Below are positions 1 to 9,848 of a DNA stretch of 64,000 nt, piece after piece. Position 1 is the first letter of the stretch, and each line of letters starts with the position of its first letter. Source of the stretch: Phytophthora sp. 'mugwort' (taxonomy: Eukaryota > Oomycota > Peronosporomycetes > Peronosporales > Peronosporaceae). The notes beneath the pieces were generated by a model. That model was given only the letters and a program-made list of their open reading frames with translations, searched no databases and was not told the DNA's origin. Position numbers and translations under genes: made by a program. The stretch spans positions 2,294,001-2,358,000 of the forward strand of contig JAUCEF010000005.1 in NCBI GenBank assembly GCA_033558025.1, read 5' to 3'.

Positions 1-3000
1 GATAGCGAGCTCCTCTCCTCTGCTACTAATAGCTCAAGTGGAAGTGGAAGCGACAATGATATGGATTCTGGCAATGCTTCTTCGTCTTCTATCGGCAGTG
101 ATGCAGAAAGCCAAGCGACTCGGCGCCCATCAGTGATGAACCGGATGACCGTAACTGAGCACTTACCTCAGCGAGCTGCTGAATCAAAAAGACCAGCAGC
201 CGACAGAGTCCAAAAAAGACCGAATACCCGAGTTGATTCGAGAAATGCTGGTTTGCCTTCTGATATAGTTGAACTTATGCGCACCGACCAAGCTGTCGAA
301 GTCAACCCGAAAGGCACTCCCGACGAGTTGAACTTGATGGAGTGCGGTTTTCGTCATCCTCCTGCTTACGCACGTGCTCGTGTCTGGCTTCCTGAAATTA
401 CGGATTGGTGCCTCGATTATGCGGAAGGAGACCCTACACTATGGGTTGTCACGCCTCATGCCTGGTACAAGATCGCTGGACCATTATCCGGACTGTTACC
501 ACACTCATCGTATCGTCAGACTTTCAAGCACGTCCGACACCTGTTTGAGGCCAGCTACCTCGTGGCGTACGTTCTCAAGGAGTGGCTGCCCATTAACAAA
601 AAGGTGTCCTATCGGGCCACTCTCCAGCAAATTATTGAGCTGTCTCTCAAAGGGAGATATCGAGTGGTACGGTTGCTGCACCATAGTGTTTATTGCTGGT
701 GACGTTGAGAGTATTGATCATTATCTAACATTGATGCGGTTTCGTAATATGTGCTTTGCAGTCTGCCTGGTTTCTCGTGAAGAACTACCCGTTTATCCGG
801 GCCCAGATTTCTAACCTGTTTCCTGACAAGGATACCTATTTGGAGTCGATGTTTTTTAAGCAGCTGCATCGCCTTCACGAAAATTACACGCTGCGTGAGG
901 CGAGGCATCAAAAGGAGATGGCAGAGCGGGAAGCTCGGCGCGTGAAACGAGAAAACGAGCGCCTTCAACGGAAGCAACGCGTCGAAGACGAACGACAACG
1001 TCTGAATGATTTACGTGATGAAGAGCGAAAGCAAAAAGAAGAAGAGCTGAAGTATCCCGTGGAAGATTTGCGACTTCTGGACGGAAAAGCGGCGAACACT
1101 AACAGCCTACCCTTGAGTTGTTCAAGTTTGAAGGGCGTCGAAGGCCCGCTGCTTGGTGAGCTGATCATGGCGTGGCAAACAATCTGTACGTTTAAGGATT
1201 TTGTGGGACTTGAGTCGATCTCGTTGGAGGCTCTTGTGGAGTGTATTACGGCTCGTTGCGACGAAGGGACCCATGTTGGTTTGGCCCGAATTTTTATGGC
1301 ATTTTTACGAGTCATCCTATCTGAAAAATCGTTTATATCATTGTTGGATGATCTCGTTGTTGAAGGCAACATTAAGGTATCGGATCTGTTTGTAAACAGT
1401 GAAAGAACATATGGAATTTGCGAGCATGCCTATGGCGACATGCTGAATGCAATTACGTGGCAAGAAATACTCCGCCAGCTCATGTCTAAGGATCTGGGAA
1501 TAGACCCGTCCATTGGTCATGTGGAGCCTTTGGTGGGATGCGAGATTGTTCGACAGACGCTGTACATGCAAAATAACTCTGGTCCTTTTAACGCCCCCGT
1601 TGATATGTCTGTCAAGGGTCTGGAAGATTACTCGCAAGTTATCAAGAACCCGATGGACTTGGGCACTATTAAAAACAAGATTGATTCCGGAAGTTATGAG
1701 GGACCTAATGGCTACGAAATCTTCGCGGAGGACATTCGCTTGGTGTGGGAAAATGCCGTACTCTACAATGGCGAGGAATCGGAAGTGGGTCGCGCGGCTT
1801 TAGCATTGTCGGATGTGTTCGAGCAAGATTACGAGCGGTTTGTAGTTGGTCGAGTTCGAGCGAACCAAAACCGGATTGAAGGCTGCATAAAAGCAAAAGA
1901 AACGCTTCAAAATCCATCTACAGAAGAGCTGAGGTCGTTTCAATATTCTGACGTTGTCTATGGATTGTACTGCTCGGAGTTCCATGAACTTCCGATAGCG
2001 TACAAGATTGGCGCTCTCTCGTGGATTTGTTCGGAATTCTTGACGCTGTCTAGCATTCGAACGTACATGACATCTCAGGTGGAACAGGAGATGCTGATTC
2101 ACAGGAATCACAGAAAGCGCGCTGCAGATTTGGATTCGAGGAGAAAACAGTCGGACAGAATACGACGCGAAAGAGATAATGCTTTTAGAAGGGATTGCGC
2201 TAGCCAAGGTATTCATCCCAACTCGCACAATGTTTTCTCGGAGGGTATTAAGCGGCGACATGAGTTCATCGGCAAATTTTTCGAGGACATGCAGGCGGAG
2301 AAGATTGAGGACGAGAAAAATCTGGAACAAGAGAAAAAGGCTCAGGCGGAGGAAATGGCGAGCGAGTTGAGCTCGATTGTGATTCGTGAGTCTCCTTTGG
2401 GGAAAGACAGGTACCACAACTCGTATTATATGTTCAAGCATGATACTATGCCTCGGTTGTTCATCGAGCGTGGAGACTCTGGAGACTTCGTGGTCTGCAG
2501 CAGTAAAGCACAGTTTATGACAATTCTAGAATGGTTGGATCCTAAAGGTGTTCGGGAGCTGGACTTGCTAACAAAACTGCAGGAGGTCAAAGATAAACTG
2601 CTCAGTGGTTTTGAGGAGAAGGAAGGCCAAAAAGATGGCGATACGGCAGCGGATATTGCGTGGAATACTAAGGGTGGCATTGAGCTTCAAATGTTCCCAC
2701 TTCCTGGTGGCGCGATCAAAAGCGAGATTATGACTATTACGGATGCAGACAGGGTCATCAAGTCACAGGATATCGCTCGCAAAATGCTGCTCTGTCTGAA
2801 GCAACACCTTGAAAACGCGAATACGTTGCCTGCTTCGTGGGAAGGTGCCCAAACATGGAGTACTCGCGTGACAGAGGCAAACTCATTACAAGAACAACTC
2901 GATTTGTTTGCTGAATTGGAAAACGCCGCGGTAACAGCTCTAAATTCGGGAGTGGAGACAATTCGACTTTCGTGGCAGCGAAAGCGACACGAATGGCGGC

Positions 3001-4178
3001 TGGCTCTGGAGGGGTCTTGTACCTACGCTCAGCTAGTTTTCTTGCTGCATTTGCTTCTCGAGGAGTTTATTAACGTGGAAGCGTTCATGGACCTGCACAT
3101 CCGCTTGGATCGACGAGAATGGCTTAATCTGCGACCCAAAGAGACCCGCAACTTTATTCCCGAAGTCGGACAGGCTGTAGTTTACTTCGGAGATGGCCAT
3201 GCTTTAGCACTGAAAGAAGACGAGAAGTCGAAGCGAAAGCGCTTCACGCAAAAAAGCGATACTCCTGTTCGCAACGCGACAGTTATTTGCACTGTGGAGA
3301 AGGTATCCTATCACCACGGTGGAGGCGATCCGTACGCTTTGGCGGTGTTGAAACCAATTTCGGATATGGTGCAACACGAATGCATTCGCGAACCGGGAAC
3401 TCTTCTATGCCCTCTGCCATCACGAGAGCAAAGACTTGCGAGGGTCTTTTTGCGAATTCTGGCTAAGCTGAAGATGCTAGCTGATGCTGGTCCGTTCCTG
3501 GAGCCTGTATCAGACCGGGAGTTTCCCCAGTACAAAGAAATCATTTTACATCCGATGGATCTCGGGAAAATGGCCACGAAGGCAAGCAAGCTGGAATACA
3601 AAAATGCAGCGGAGTTTATGACTGACCTGAGACTTATGCGTGACAACTGTCAGCTGTTTTGTGAAGGTCGCTTCCCGACATTGCCACCATTGGCTCACAA
3701 TTTAGTATACGTCGCGGATGGACAAATTAAGAAATGGGGCAAGGAAATTCGAGCATGCGAAGAAACCTCGATCGAATCACCCGCGGTGAAAACAGAAAGC
3801 ACGCTATCCCTCGAGAAGAAGAGCGTCTCCAAACAAAACGAGCCAGAATCTAAAATGTCGGTACCTGGGGAGCTGCCAACTCGCTCGATTGTGACAATTT
3901 TGCGCCTCGAAAACCGATTGCCAGAGTACGTTGTGGATATCAGTCGATACTCGTGGGCAGTGAACCGTACGTGGCACTGTGGAGAGAAATTTCGTATGCT
4001 GTTTCGTAACCCGCAAGGACAGCCGGGTGAGTATTACGGAGGAGTGACCGCTGGATCTTTGCCATTCGATGAGCATGGCATGTTGCCTTGGGAGTCGCTA
4101 CGTGTTACGTGGGACGAAGATGATGGATCGGACGACAATCGCATTAACCCATGGTACGTGACTGGTTTGAGGCGTTAG
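1..4178 (+). CDS. Chromatin protein with RFD-like, DDT, WHIM and two bromodomains (5' partial)
   Basis: The reading frame is open from base 1, so the start lies upstream. One intron is inferred at 667-761 (donor GTACGG, branch-like CTAAC at 725, acceptor TTTGCAG); both exons are phase 0 there, giving about 1360 residues. In order: Ser/Asp-rich start; a DNMT1-RFD-like segment (about 376-594, motif TPHAWYKI); a charged coiled coil (880-1060); a DDT-like helical segment (1150-1320); bromodomain 1 (1530-1850, with NPMDLGTI and an NA.LYN acetyl-lysine motif); WHIM-like segments (1990-2130 and 2370-2540, with LGKDRYHNSYY); bromodomain 2 (3430-3740, HPMDLGKM); and a C-terminal PHIP/BRWD-like region ending INPWYV. 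DDT plus WHIM is typical of ISWI-partner subunits (BAZ/ACF1 group). A nuclear remodelling-complex subunit that reads acetylated histones is inferred. Bromodomain 2 has DNCQLF where bromodomain 1 has NAVLYN, so it may bind acetyl-lysine poorly. Confidence 0.85.
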
Positions 4179-4996
4179 AAACTAACTCTTCGCTAGTTTC
4201 TCACTTTCTCCTTTTGAATGTTTTGACTTAACAGGGAAGCGGAATTTCCTCGAGGTGGAAATCCGGCGTAGATAGAGATAGATGAGCCAGACCTCCGATC
4301 GCACACAAACATCTCAGGGATCCAGTGTTTTATGATCGCTGGAAATGAATACGATGGTTAAGCCGAGGCAAACCTGGATAGTCGCGTGTTGTGGCTCGGT
4401 TTCTCACTTTGCCTTTTTGTTTTGCGGTGTTAGCTGCCGCCTCACACGCGCCTGGATTGAAGTGTTTGAGGTATTATATAACCGAAGTTGTTTGCATGCG
4501 GCTCGACTTCATGAAGAAGGAACTGTAAGGTTTCTTGCCTTTTTTCATGTTTATAAGTACTTTGAAGTACTGTTCTCCCAGAAACTCTAGCAAGGGGAAG
4601 ATGTGCGCGCGCAGCACTCATCAAGTCGACCGTGTTGTTGTTCTCGCTGGAACAGCGTTGGTCGTGAGATTGCTCGGTTGGAAGGCACTTGACAGGCTCG
4701 CGCTGCGCTCTTCTGCGCTGAAGGTTGCGGACGAAAGCTTCTGCTAGATTTATCCACTTTGTGTCTGCTGGTAGGTAACAATTCTCAAGACGCCAGGTTC
4801 TTCCAGGCGGAGCCCTGAATGCCCCAAAGTGCATTCACAAGTAGAAAGCCGTACAACCATCGGACAGCCTTACCGCCACAGACTGATTGACATGTACATC
4901 TGAGCTAGTGGCTCTGGGCGCAACTTGCTGTAAACAAACTACTGCTCCTTATTTCTTCCTCCTATCCGCTAATGTGACGCTGCGCCACCATTATCT
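4179..4996. other. Intergenic region between convergent genes
   Basis: These 818 bases separate the 3' ends of two converging genes. Short open frames exist on both strands, but none shows a recognisable domain, coding-like composition or splice signals. No RNA gene or repeat was seen. Confidence 0.6.
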
Positions 4997-7069
4997 CTAT
5001 TTCTTGCTCTGCTTCTTTTTGCTTTTCCTTTTCTTCTTAGGTGTGCTTGCTCCGTTGGATGACCCAGACTTCTGGTCTATTAACCCATTCGCAGCTAGCT
5101 CGGCTTCCTCCGCTGCTATCAAAGCAGCCGCAGCAGCGTCTTCTGGCTTAGTAGTGAATTCATCGTCCGTGCTATCTGCCTCATCAGCGTCATGGTAAGC
5201 ATTGCCGTTCGGGTGGTTGGAATTCCGCTTGCCTTTTTTCTTTTTCTTCCGCTTCTTGTTGCCATCAGCTACATCATCTTCTGGCCATGCGACGTCGTCC
5301 ACAAAACCTAGAGAACGGGCAAACTCCGATCCATGATCGATTCCTGCGTGTTCTTCGTTCAACATTTGCCACGAATCTTTTTGATAACCAAGACGAATCG
5401 CTTGCGGCACTGTAAAGCCCAGACCGTTGATACATAGCAGATTGGTCTGATCGCGTAATTCCTGTTCAAATCCACGCCATGTCGTGTGCGATTGCAAGAA
5501 ATTACGCAAAAACGCCTCAGGCGATTGCGAAGCTGCTTGCAGGCGAATAGCGTTGCAAATCTGCAAAATGTAACCCTTGTTACTAGTCGTGTCACCATCG
5601 GCACGATAGTGCTCCACCAAGAGCGTCACCAACTTCAGTTTCTTCACAAGCACCTCCAGAGCCTGTTGGTTGTCTGTACGCAGCGCAATGAACACTAGCT
5701 GATAAAAAGCTGCATGGTACAGGTTATTATGAGAATACTCAAAGAACCACGTGACCAGCACACGCCACACGTTGACATCGAAGTGTTCACTCATCAAACG
5801 TGGATTGTGTGCCACAATCTCCACCAGTGTCTCTACCAACATAAGTCGCATTTCCGTGAACGGAACCTTCACCACGTAAGATGTGTGACGAACCGCACCT
5901 TCTGGCAGCGGCTTGCCAGATTCCTCATCAGGCATCTCAATATTCTGCTGACTCACGTATTTTTGAATGAGGTACTTCAAAAGCTCTCCAAGATGTTGTT
6001 CCACAAGCTCGTAAATCTTTTCCCGTAGTGGACCCAACTGATTGGGCACAAGGTTCACAATCGTCGTAACGAACGATTGATACGGACTCGTTGGCGGGCC
6101 CTGCACCTTCTCCAGTGTACTTTTCTGTAGCAACCGAAAGACGCACTTCATCGCAGCAGTGCGTTGACCCACAGTCCTCTGCTGAACTTGGCTCTTGTTG
6201 TCTTGAGGCTCCACTGCCGCGCGAATGAGTCCCTCGAGCAGCTCGGGAATGTACGCGGCTGGTTGCAGCAGCAACTGTCCGTTCTCATCCGCTGCGAGGC
6301 GATCGAGCAACTCAACAAACACATCAGCAACTCCAATGTTGTGTGTTTCTCCATAGTCGGTGTTGCACACATGGTTGGCCAGCACGAGTAGCACCTTCCA
6401 CTCTGCCAGTGCACGGAAGAACGCCCACTTCTTGGGCGGTGTGCAGGCATAGAACCGCATTACTGCAGCGTTGTGCGGCTTGCAGATCAGCGTCAGGAAC
6501 AGCTCGGCCACGGGCGCGTGCTCCAGATAGGGCAGCATAGCGCCCATGTACCGCTGCACCGTCCCGGCATCTTTGCCCAGCACATCGTAGACGTCGTCCA
6601 GGTAAAAGCGCAGCAAGTGGTCGATGACCCGGCAGGCGTGGCGCAAGTTGCCCTCTGCGTCGCGCTGGAACACGGGGAAAAGGCAGCGCGTGAGCAGCTT
6701 GCTCTTGTCCCCAAGGAACGTGAGAAGCGCGTCCGAAGTGTCGTCGTTCGTCAGCAACATCGTAGCGCGATAGGACGTCAGCAGCTCAGGTGTCACGTTG
6801 TCCTCTGTCTCGTCCTCACGGCGCACGGCGGCATCCTCAGTAGTCGCGAGTTTGACGGCGTCGGGGCCGTCGGGCAGCGTCGAGGACGGGACCGGCACAC
6901 GCGTGACGAAGCTGAGGAAGCGCGCGAGTGTCGCGTCTCTGTTCATCGCCGAGACCAGAGGAGCCGACACCGTCGGGTTTTCCTCGGCCAGCACGCTGCG
7001 CAACAATTCGTCGTGGGTTGACGGCTCGGACGCCGCCGAGTCGCGGCGAGACACCGTCACTTCGGTCAT
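4997..7069 (-). CDS. SAPS-domain protein (SIT4-associated; PP6 regulatory subunit)
   Basis: A single exon encodes 690 residues from ATG at 7069. The central part (about residues 90-480) resembles the SIT4-phosphatase-associated SAPS domain, an all-helical repeat scaffold: it has the segments FLGDKSKLLTRCLFPVFQ, HLLRFYLDDVYDVLG, a PPKKWAFFRALAEWK stretch and the conserved GVADVFVELLDRL. Family members (yeast Sap, animal PPP6R1-3) bind the catalytic subunit of type-2A-like phosphatase PP6/Sit4 and direct it in cell-cycle and nutrient (TOR) signalling. The C-terminus has three Lys/Arg-rich blocks separated by acidic Ser/Asp stretches, possibly nuclear targeting signals. Length fits the family. 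It ends 134 bp upstream of the next minus-strand gene's stop, with its own start facing that gene. Confidence 0.85.
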   Translation of the reverse strand: MTEVTVSRRDSAASEPSTHDELLRSVLAEENPTVSAPLVSAMNRDATLARFLSFVTRVPVPSSTLPDGPDAVKLATTEDAAVRREDETEDNVTPELLTSYRATMLLTNDDTSDALLTFLGDKSKLLTRCLFPVFQRDAEGNLRHACRVIDHLLRFYLDDVYDVLGKDAGTVQRYMGAMLPYLEHAPVAELFLTLICKPHNAAVMRFYACTPPKKWAFFRALAEWKVLLVLANHVCNTDYGETHNIGVADVFVELLDRLAADENGQLLLQPAAYIPELLEGLIRAAVEPQDNKSQVQQRTVGQRTAAMKCVFRLLQKSTLEKVQGPPTSPYQSFVTTIVNLVPNQLGPLREKIYELVEQHLGELLKYLIQKYVSQQNIEMPDEESGKPLPEGAVRHTSYVVKVPFTEMRLMLVETLVEIVAHNPRLMSEHFDVNVWRVLVTWFFEYSHNNLYHAAFYQLVFIALRTDNQQALEVLVKKLKLVTLLVEHYRADGDTTSNKGYILQICNAIRLQAASQSPEAFLRNFLQSHTTWRGFEQELRDQTNLLCINGLGFTVPQAIRLGYQKDSWQMLNEEHAGIDHGSEFARSLGFVDDVAWPEDDVADGNKKRKKKKKGKRNSNHPNGNAYHDADEADSTDDEFTTKPEDAAAAALIAAEEAELAANGLIDQKSGSSNGASTPKKKRKSKKKQSKK

Positions 7070-7202
7070 CGCTACAGATCAGCGGGGGGTTACTAGTATA
7101 TGGGGCGCACTACCAGTGGTTCGTAGGGACGACAGGAAAATGGTGTGACAGTGGTGTATACAATCGTATCTATTAGGTTCGAGTCAGGATAAAGGTAGAA
7201 TA

Positions 7203-8333
7203 CTACCCTAACAGTAGAGCAAGACTTTCGTCATCAACTTGTTTTTGTGACTTTTGCATCTTCATAGTCTTGAGATGTTCTTGTTGATGTCGCTGGAAAT
7301 CGTCGAGTTTTGTCATCGCTTCAAGGTAGAATGGGTATGCGGAGGCTAGCTTCGAGTAGTCTGGTAGTTTTTGGAGAACGAGTGCATAGTGGCAGCTACG
7401 GGCGAATGGCGTCCACACGCGGAACCTGTCGGGTGCGAAAGCATTCGCCACATCGAAGATGGCGGGCCAGAGTCGATGCGTCGAGTCCGTGAAGATGAAG
7501 TAGCTGCCGGCTCGGCATTGCGCGAAGAGCGAACGCAGGAACGCGTAGTCGCTCTCGAGCAGCAGACAGAAATTTTCCACGCATACGAACGAGAACACGT
7601 GCAACTGGGTGGCGCTGAGTGACTGGCGTACGTGCTCATTCTCCGTAGCTTGTAAATCGAGCGTAATATCGCAGTGTTGGAAGCTCAGCGACACGTTGCA
7701 TTGGCCAACCTGTTCCAGTGCCCTCCCGACTGCATCGATCGCACATTTCCAGCCGGGCTCGTTGTCGTATACGGTGGCATGGAATTTTGCGTCCCAAGCT
7801 CGAAAATACTGGCGCATGAACACGAGTCCGATGGCGTCGTAGCCTGGACCTCCTCCATACAGCGCCATGCTCCAGCACTCTGGCTGATTGCTCCGAAAAA
7901 TTTCCGAACGTAGCTCACTGAGCTCTTCCGTCAGCAGTAGGTTGGGCAGGTTGCCACAGCGGTTAATTTTCTGCTGAATGTAGCCGCTGCGAGCGTGGGC
8001 GTTGTCGAAGGAAGGTCGTTGGCCAGTGTTGGTGGCTAGGCAAAGTCCCTTCTTCAGCTCCATGGTCTCCGCCATTGCAACGACAGGAAGGTGCTCGAGC
8101 AAGAGCGGCAGGAACGTACGACTCTCGCTGCGCAGGAAGGTGGTCCAGGCGTGTCGGAACGCGCGACTGCGGAGGTTCCAGACCGATTTTCTTGGCTGCA
8201 CTTCGCCCCCGTAATGGCAACTGAACTGTAGCCAAGTGCACGTAAACAACCATCGTCGATTCACAGCTCGGAGCTCGCGACGCTCTCGTAAAGACAGAAA
8301 TGACGCTACCAACGCGCCACATGAGGCGTCCAT
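7203..8333 (-). CDS. F-box-like / SAM-methyltransferase-like protein
   Basis: A single exon encodes 376 residues from ATG at 8333. The first 30 residues (LVASFLSLRERRELRAVNRRW) look like a degenerate F-box helix pair. From about residue 150 there is a Rossmann-like segment with a glycine-rich motif (YGGGPGYDAIG) resembling SAM-binding motif I, an acidic strand end (ATVYDNEPGW, motif II-like), SFQHCDI (motif III-like), and later hydrophobic strands (FSFVCVENF, YFIFTDSTHRLWP). The fold is therefore probably a class I methyltransferase. Substrate is unknown. The family relation is inferred from motifs alone; an F-box protein that only keeps a methyltransferase-like fold is an alternative. The protein ends with a charged, Gln/Lys-rich tail. 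Confidence 0.6.
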   Translation of the reverse strand: MDASCGALVASFLSLRERRELRAVNRRWLFTCTWLQFSCHYGGEVQPRKSVWNLRSRAFRHAWTTFLRSESRTFLPLLLEHLPVVAMAETMELKKGLCLATNTGQRPSFDNAHARSGYIQQKINRCGNLPNLLLTEELSELRSEIFRSNQPECWSMALYGGGPGYDAIGLVFMRQYFRAWDAKFHATVYDNEPGWKCAIDAVGRALEQVGQCNVSLSFQHCDITLDLQATENEHVRQSLSATQLHVFSFVCVENFCLLLESDYAFLRSLFAQCRAGSYFIFTDSTHRLWPAIFDVANAFAPDRFRVWTPFARSCHYALVLQKLPDYSKLASAYPFYLEAMTKLDDFQRHQQEHLKTMKMQKSQKQVDDESLALLLG

Positions 8334-8413
8334 TCCTGCACCTTCCGAAAATAACGGCTACACTAAATTCGGAAAAACGATGTGTGAAAAACAAATGTAG
8401 CCTTGTTCAGATT

Positions 8414-9674
8414 CTATCGAGATCGTCGCCATACTAAGGAACGGTATATTCGCTCTCGGAACTGCAGACAAAGAAGGACGATCAAGTAATTTAGAATAGA
8501 TATCTAGAACACATACTAGACCTGGAGGCTGCAGAACGTACCGTGCGGTTCATTCCGTATGCGACAGCATTCATCGCTCCCTGGCACAACAGCAATGTGT
8601 TAGGAATGTTGCAAATAATATTCTAAGACATCGCAAGGTTTTTCGTCAAGTACCTGCAGCGGGGTAAAAAAGCTGATTAAATACAGGAGTGGAGCGTTGA
8701 GTGCATGATTTAGGGCCACTGTCTGGTAGGCGAATGCAAAAATGATCCACACGTTTGGCAAGAAGAACGCCCAGGTGTAGAGCAGCAGTCGATAGTGGAT
8801 GCGAGTCTCCATGCTTGTCGACAAGCTATCGTTCTACCCAGCAAACATCGATGAGTCAATGGGATGTCATAGCAGCAGGATGAAACGTAGTTACCATCGG
8901 TACTTACCATTAAGTACAGCAGCATCACGTACGTCACCAGGTTGTGCAAGAAGGTGAGTGTCATCGGAGCGTAGAATATTACAAGCTGAACGTAGAACGC
9001 TTGTTTATTCCATCGATCGTCACTCCACGAACGTATCCAGCACCACGGCCGCCCACTTTCGCCTATCAAGTCTGTTCCTGCCCATGACTGTGCGTACAAA
9101 TGGACCACAGTCTATCGAACCCGGATCAATGAGTGTTAAGACCGCACCGACGTGCCTAAACACAAGCGTCTTACCGCAACAGGTATCCCCCACGCTACAA
9201 GGTGATATCGGTCCTCGTACAGTTCCGGTGCTTTCCGCCGCCGAGCCATCAATTGGAAAAGATGGAACGCAAAACACCCAGTCCAAAAGCAGGATGCTAG
9301 CTGGAAAAAGACCAATGAATACCCCTGTAGAGCAACACGAAGAGAGAGATCAATCAATGTACAAGATGTGGTGCATATTGTGTACACACCTGAGCAGTAC
9401 AAATCCTCGACTCTTCCTGGTCTTCTACTTCATGAGTTGGTACGAGAAAGACTAGAAGCCAAGCACACGCAGCTCCTACATCCGCTAGATGCAGGCAGAA
9501 TAGCAACCGTCGCCCACATCTTCGTGACTCTTGGAAGAACAGGTAGTATGCGATCATCACCAGCGCTCCGAGCAACGACAAGACACTCGAGATCCCGATC
9601 AGCAGCTTTGAAGTCGAGAGTTCGTGTGATGCATGAAGTTGCTCGTCCTGCAGTGAAGCGCCCGCATCGCTCAT
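8414..9674 (-). CDS. Seven-transmembrane cAMP-receptor-like GPCR (six exons)
   Basis: Six phase-0 exons were reconstructed: 9674-9390, 9324-9175, 9111-8908, 8833-8654, 8580-8542 and 8461-8414. The introns are 65, 63, 74, 73 and 80 bp, with donors GTGTGT, GTAAGA, GTAAGT, GTACTT and GTACGT. The product is about 301 residues with seven hydrophobic helices: a short Ser/His-rich exterior, TM1-TM2, the cysteine-plus-QG junction before TM3 that spans the first splice site, TM4, the class E hallmark PWCWI loop, TM5-TM6, and TM7 running into NAVAYGMN, then a basic tail. This matches the Dictyostelium cAMP-receptor-like (class E) GPCR family: plasma-membrane receptors signalling through heterotrimeric G proteins. 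The ligand is unknown. The last intron is least certain; without it the frame ends at 8491 with a different short tail. No PIP-kinase domain follows, unlike the oomycete GPCR-PIPK fusions. Confidence 0.8.
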
Positions 9675-9848
9675 CTTCCACAGTCCGGCAAAATACACCA
9701 CGAGCACTAATAAAAACACATTTCGGAATGGAATCCGTCAAGAAAATATTAAAACGTGCGGTCCCTATTGAACGATAAGTGACCTTTGAAGAGGAAAAGA
9801 TCGCGTATATTCGTACAACTGTAGCCATCTTGAAGTATTATTCCGTGT

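Noticed and set aside
4442..4834. 130-codon minus-strand frame in the first intergenic region
   Set aside because: No domain, no splice context, and overlapping + strand frames of similar length; looks like chance.
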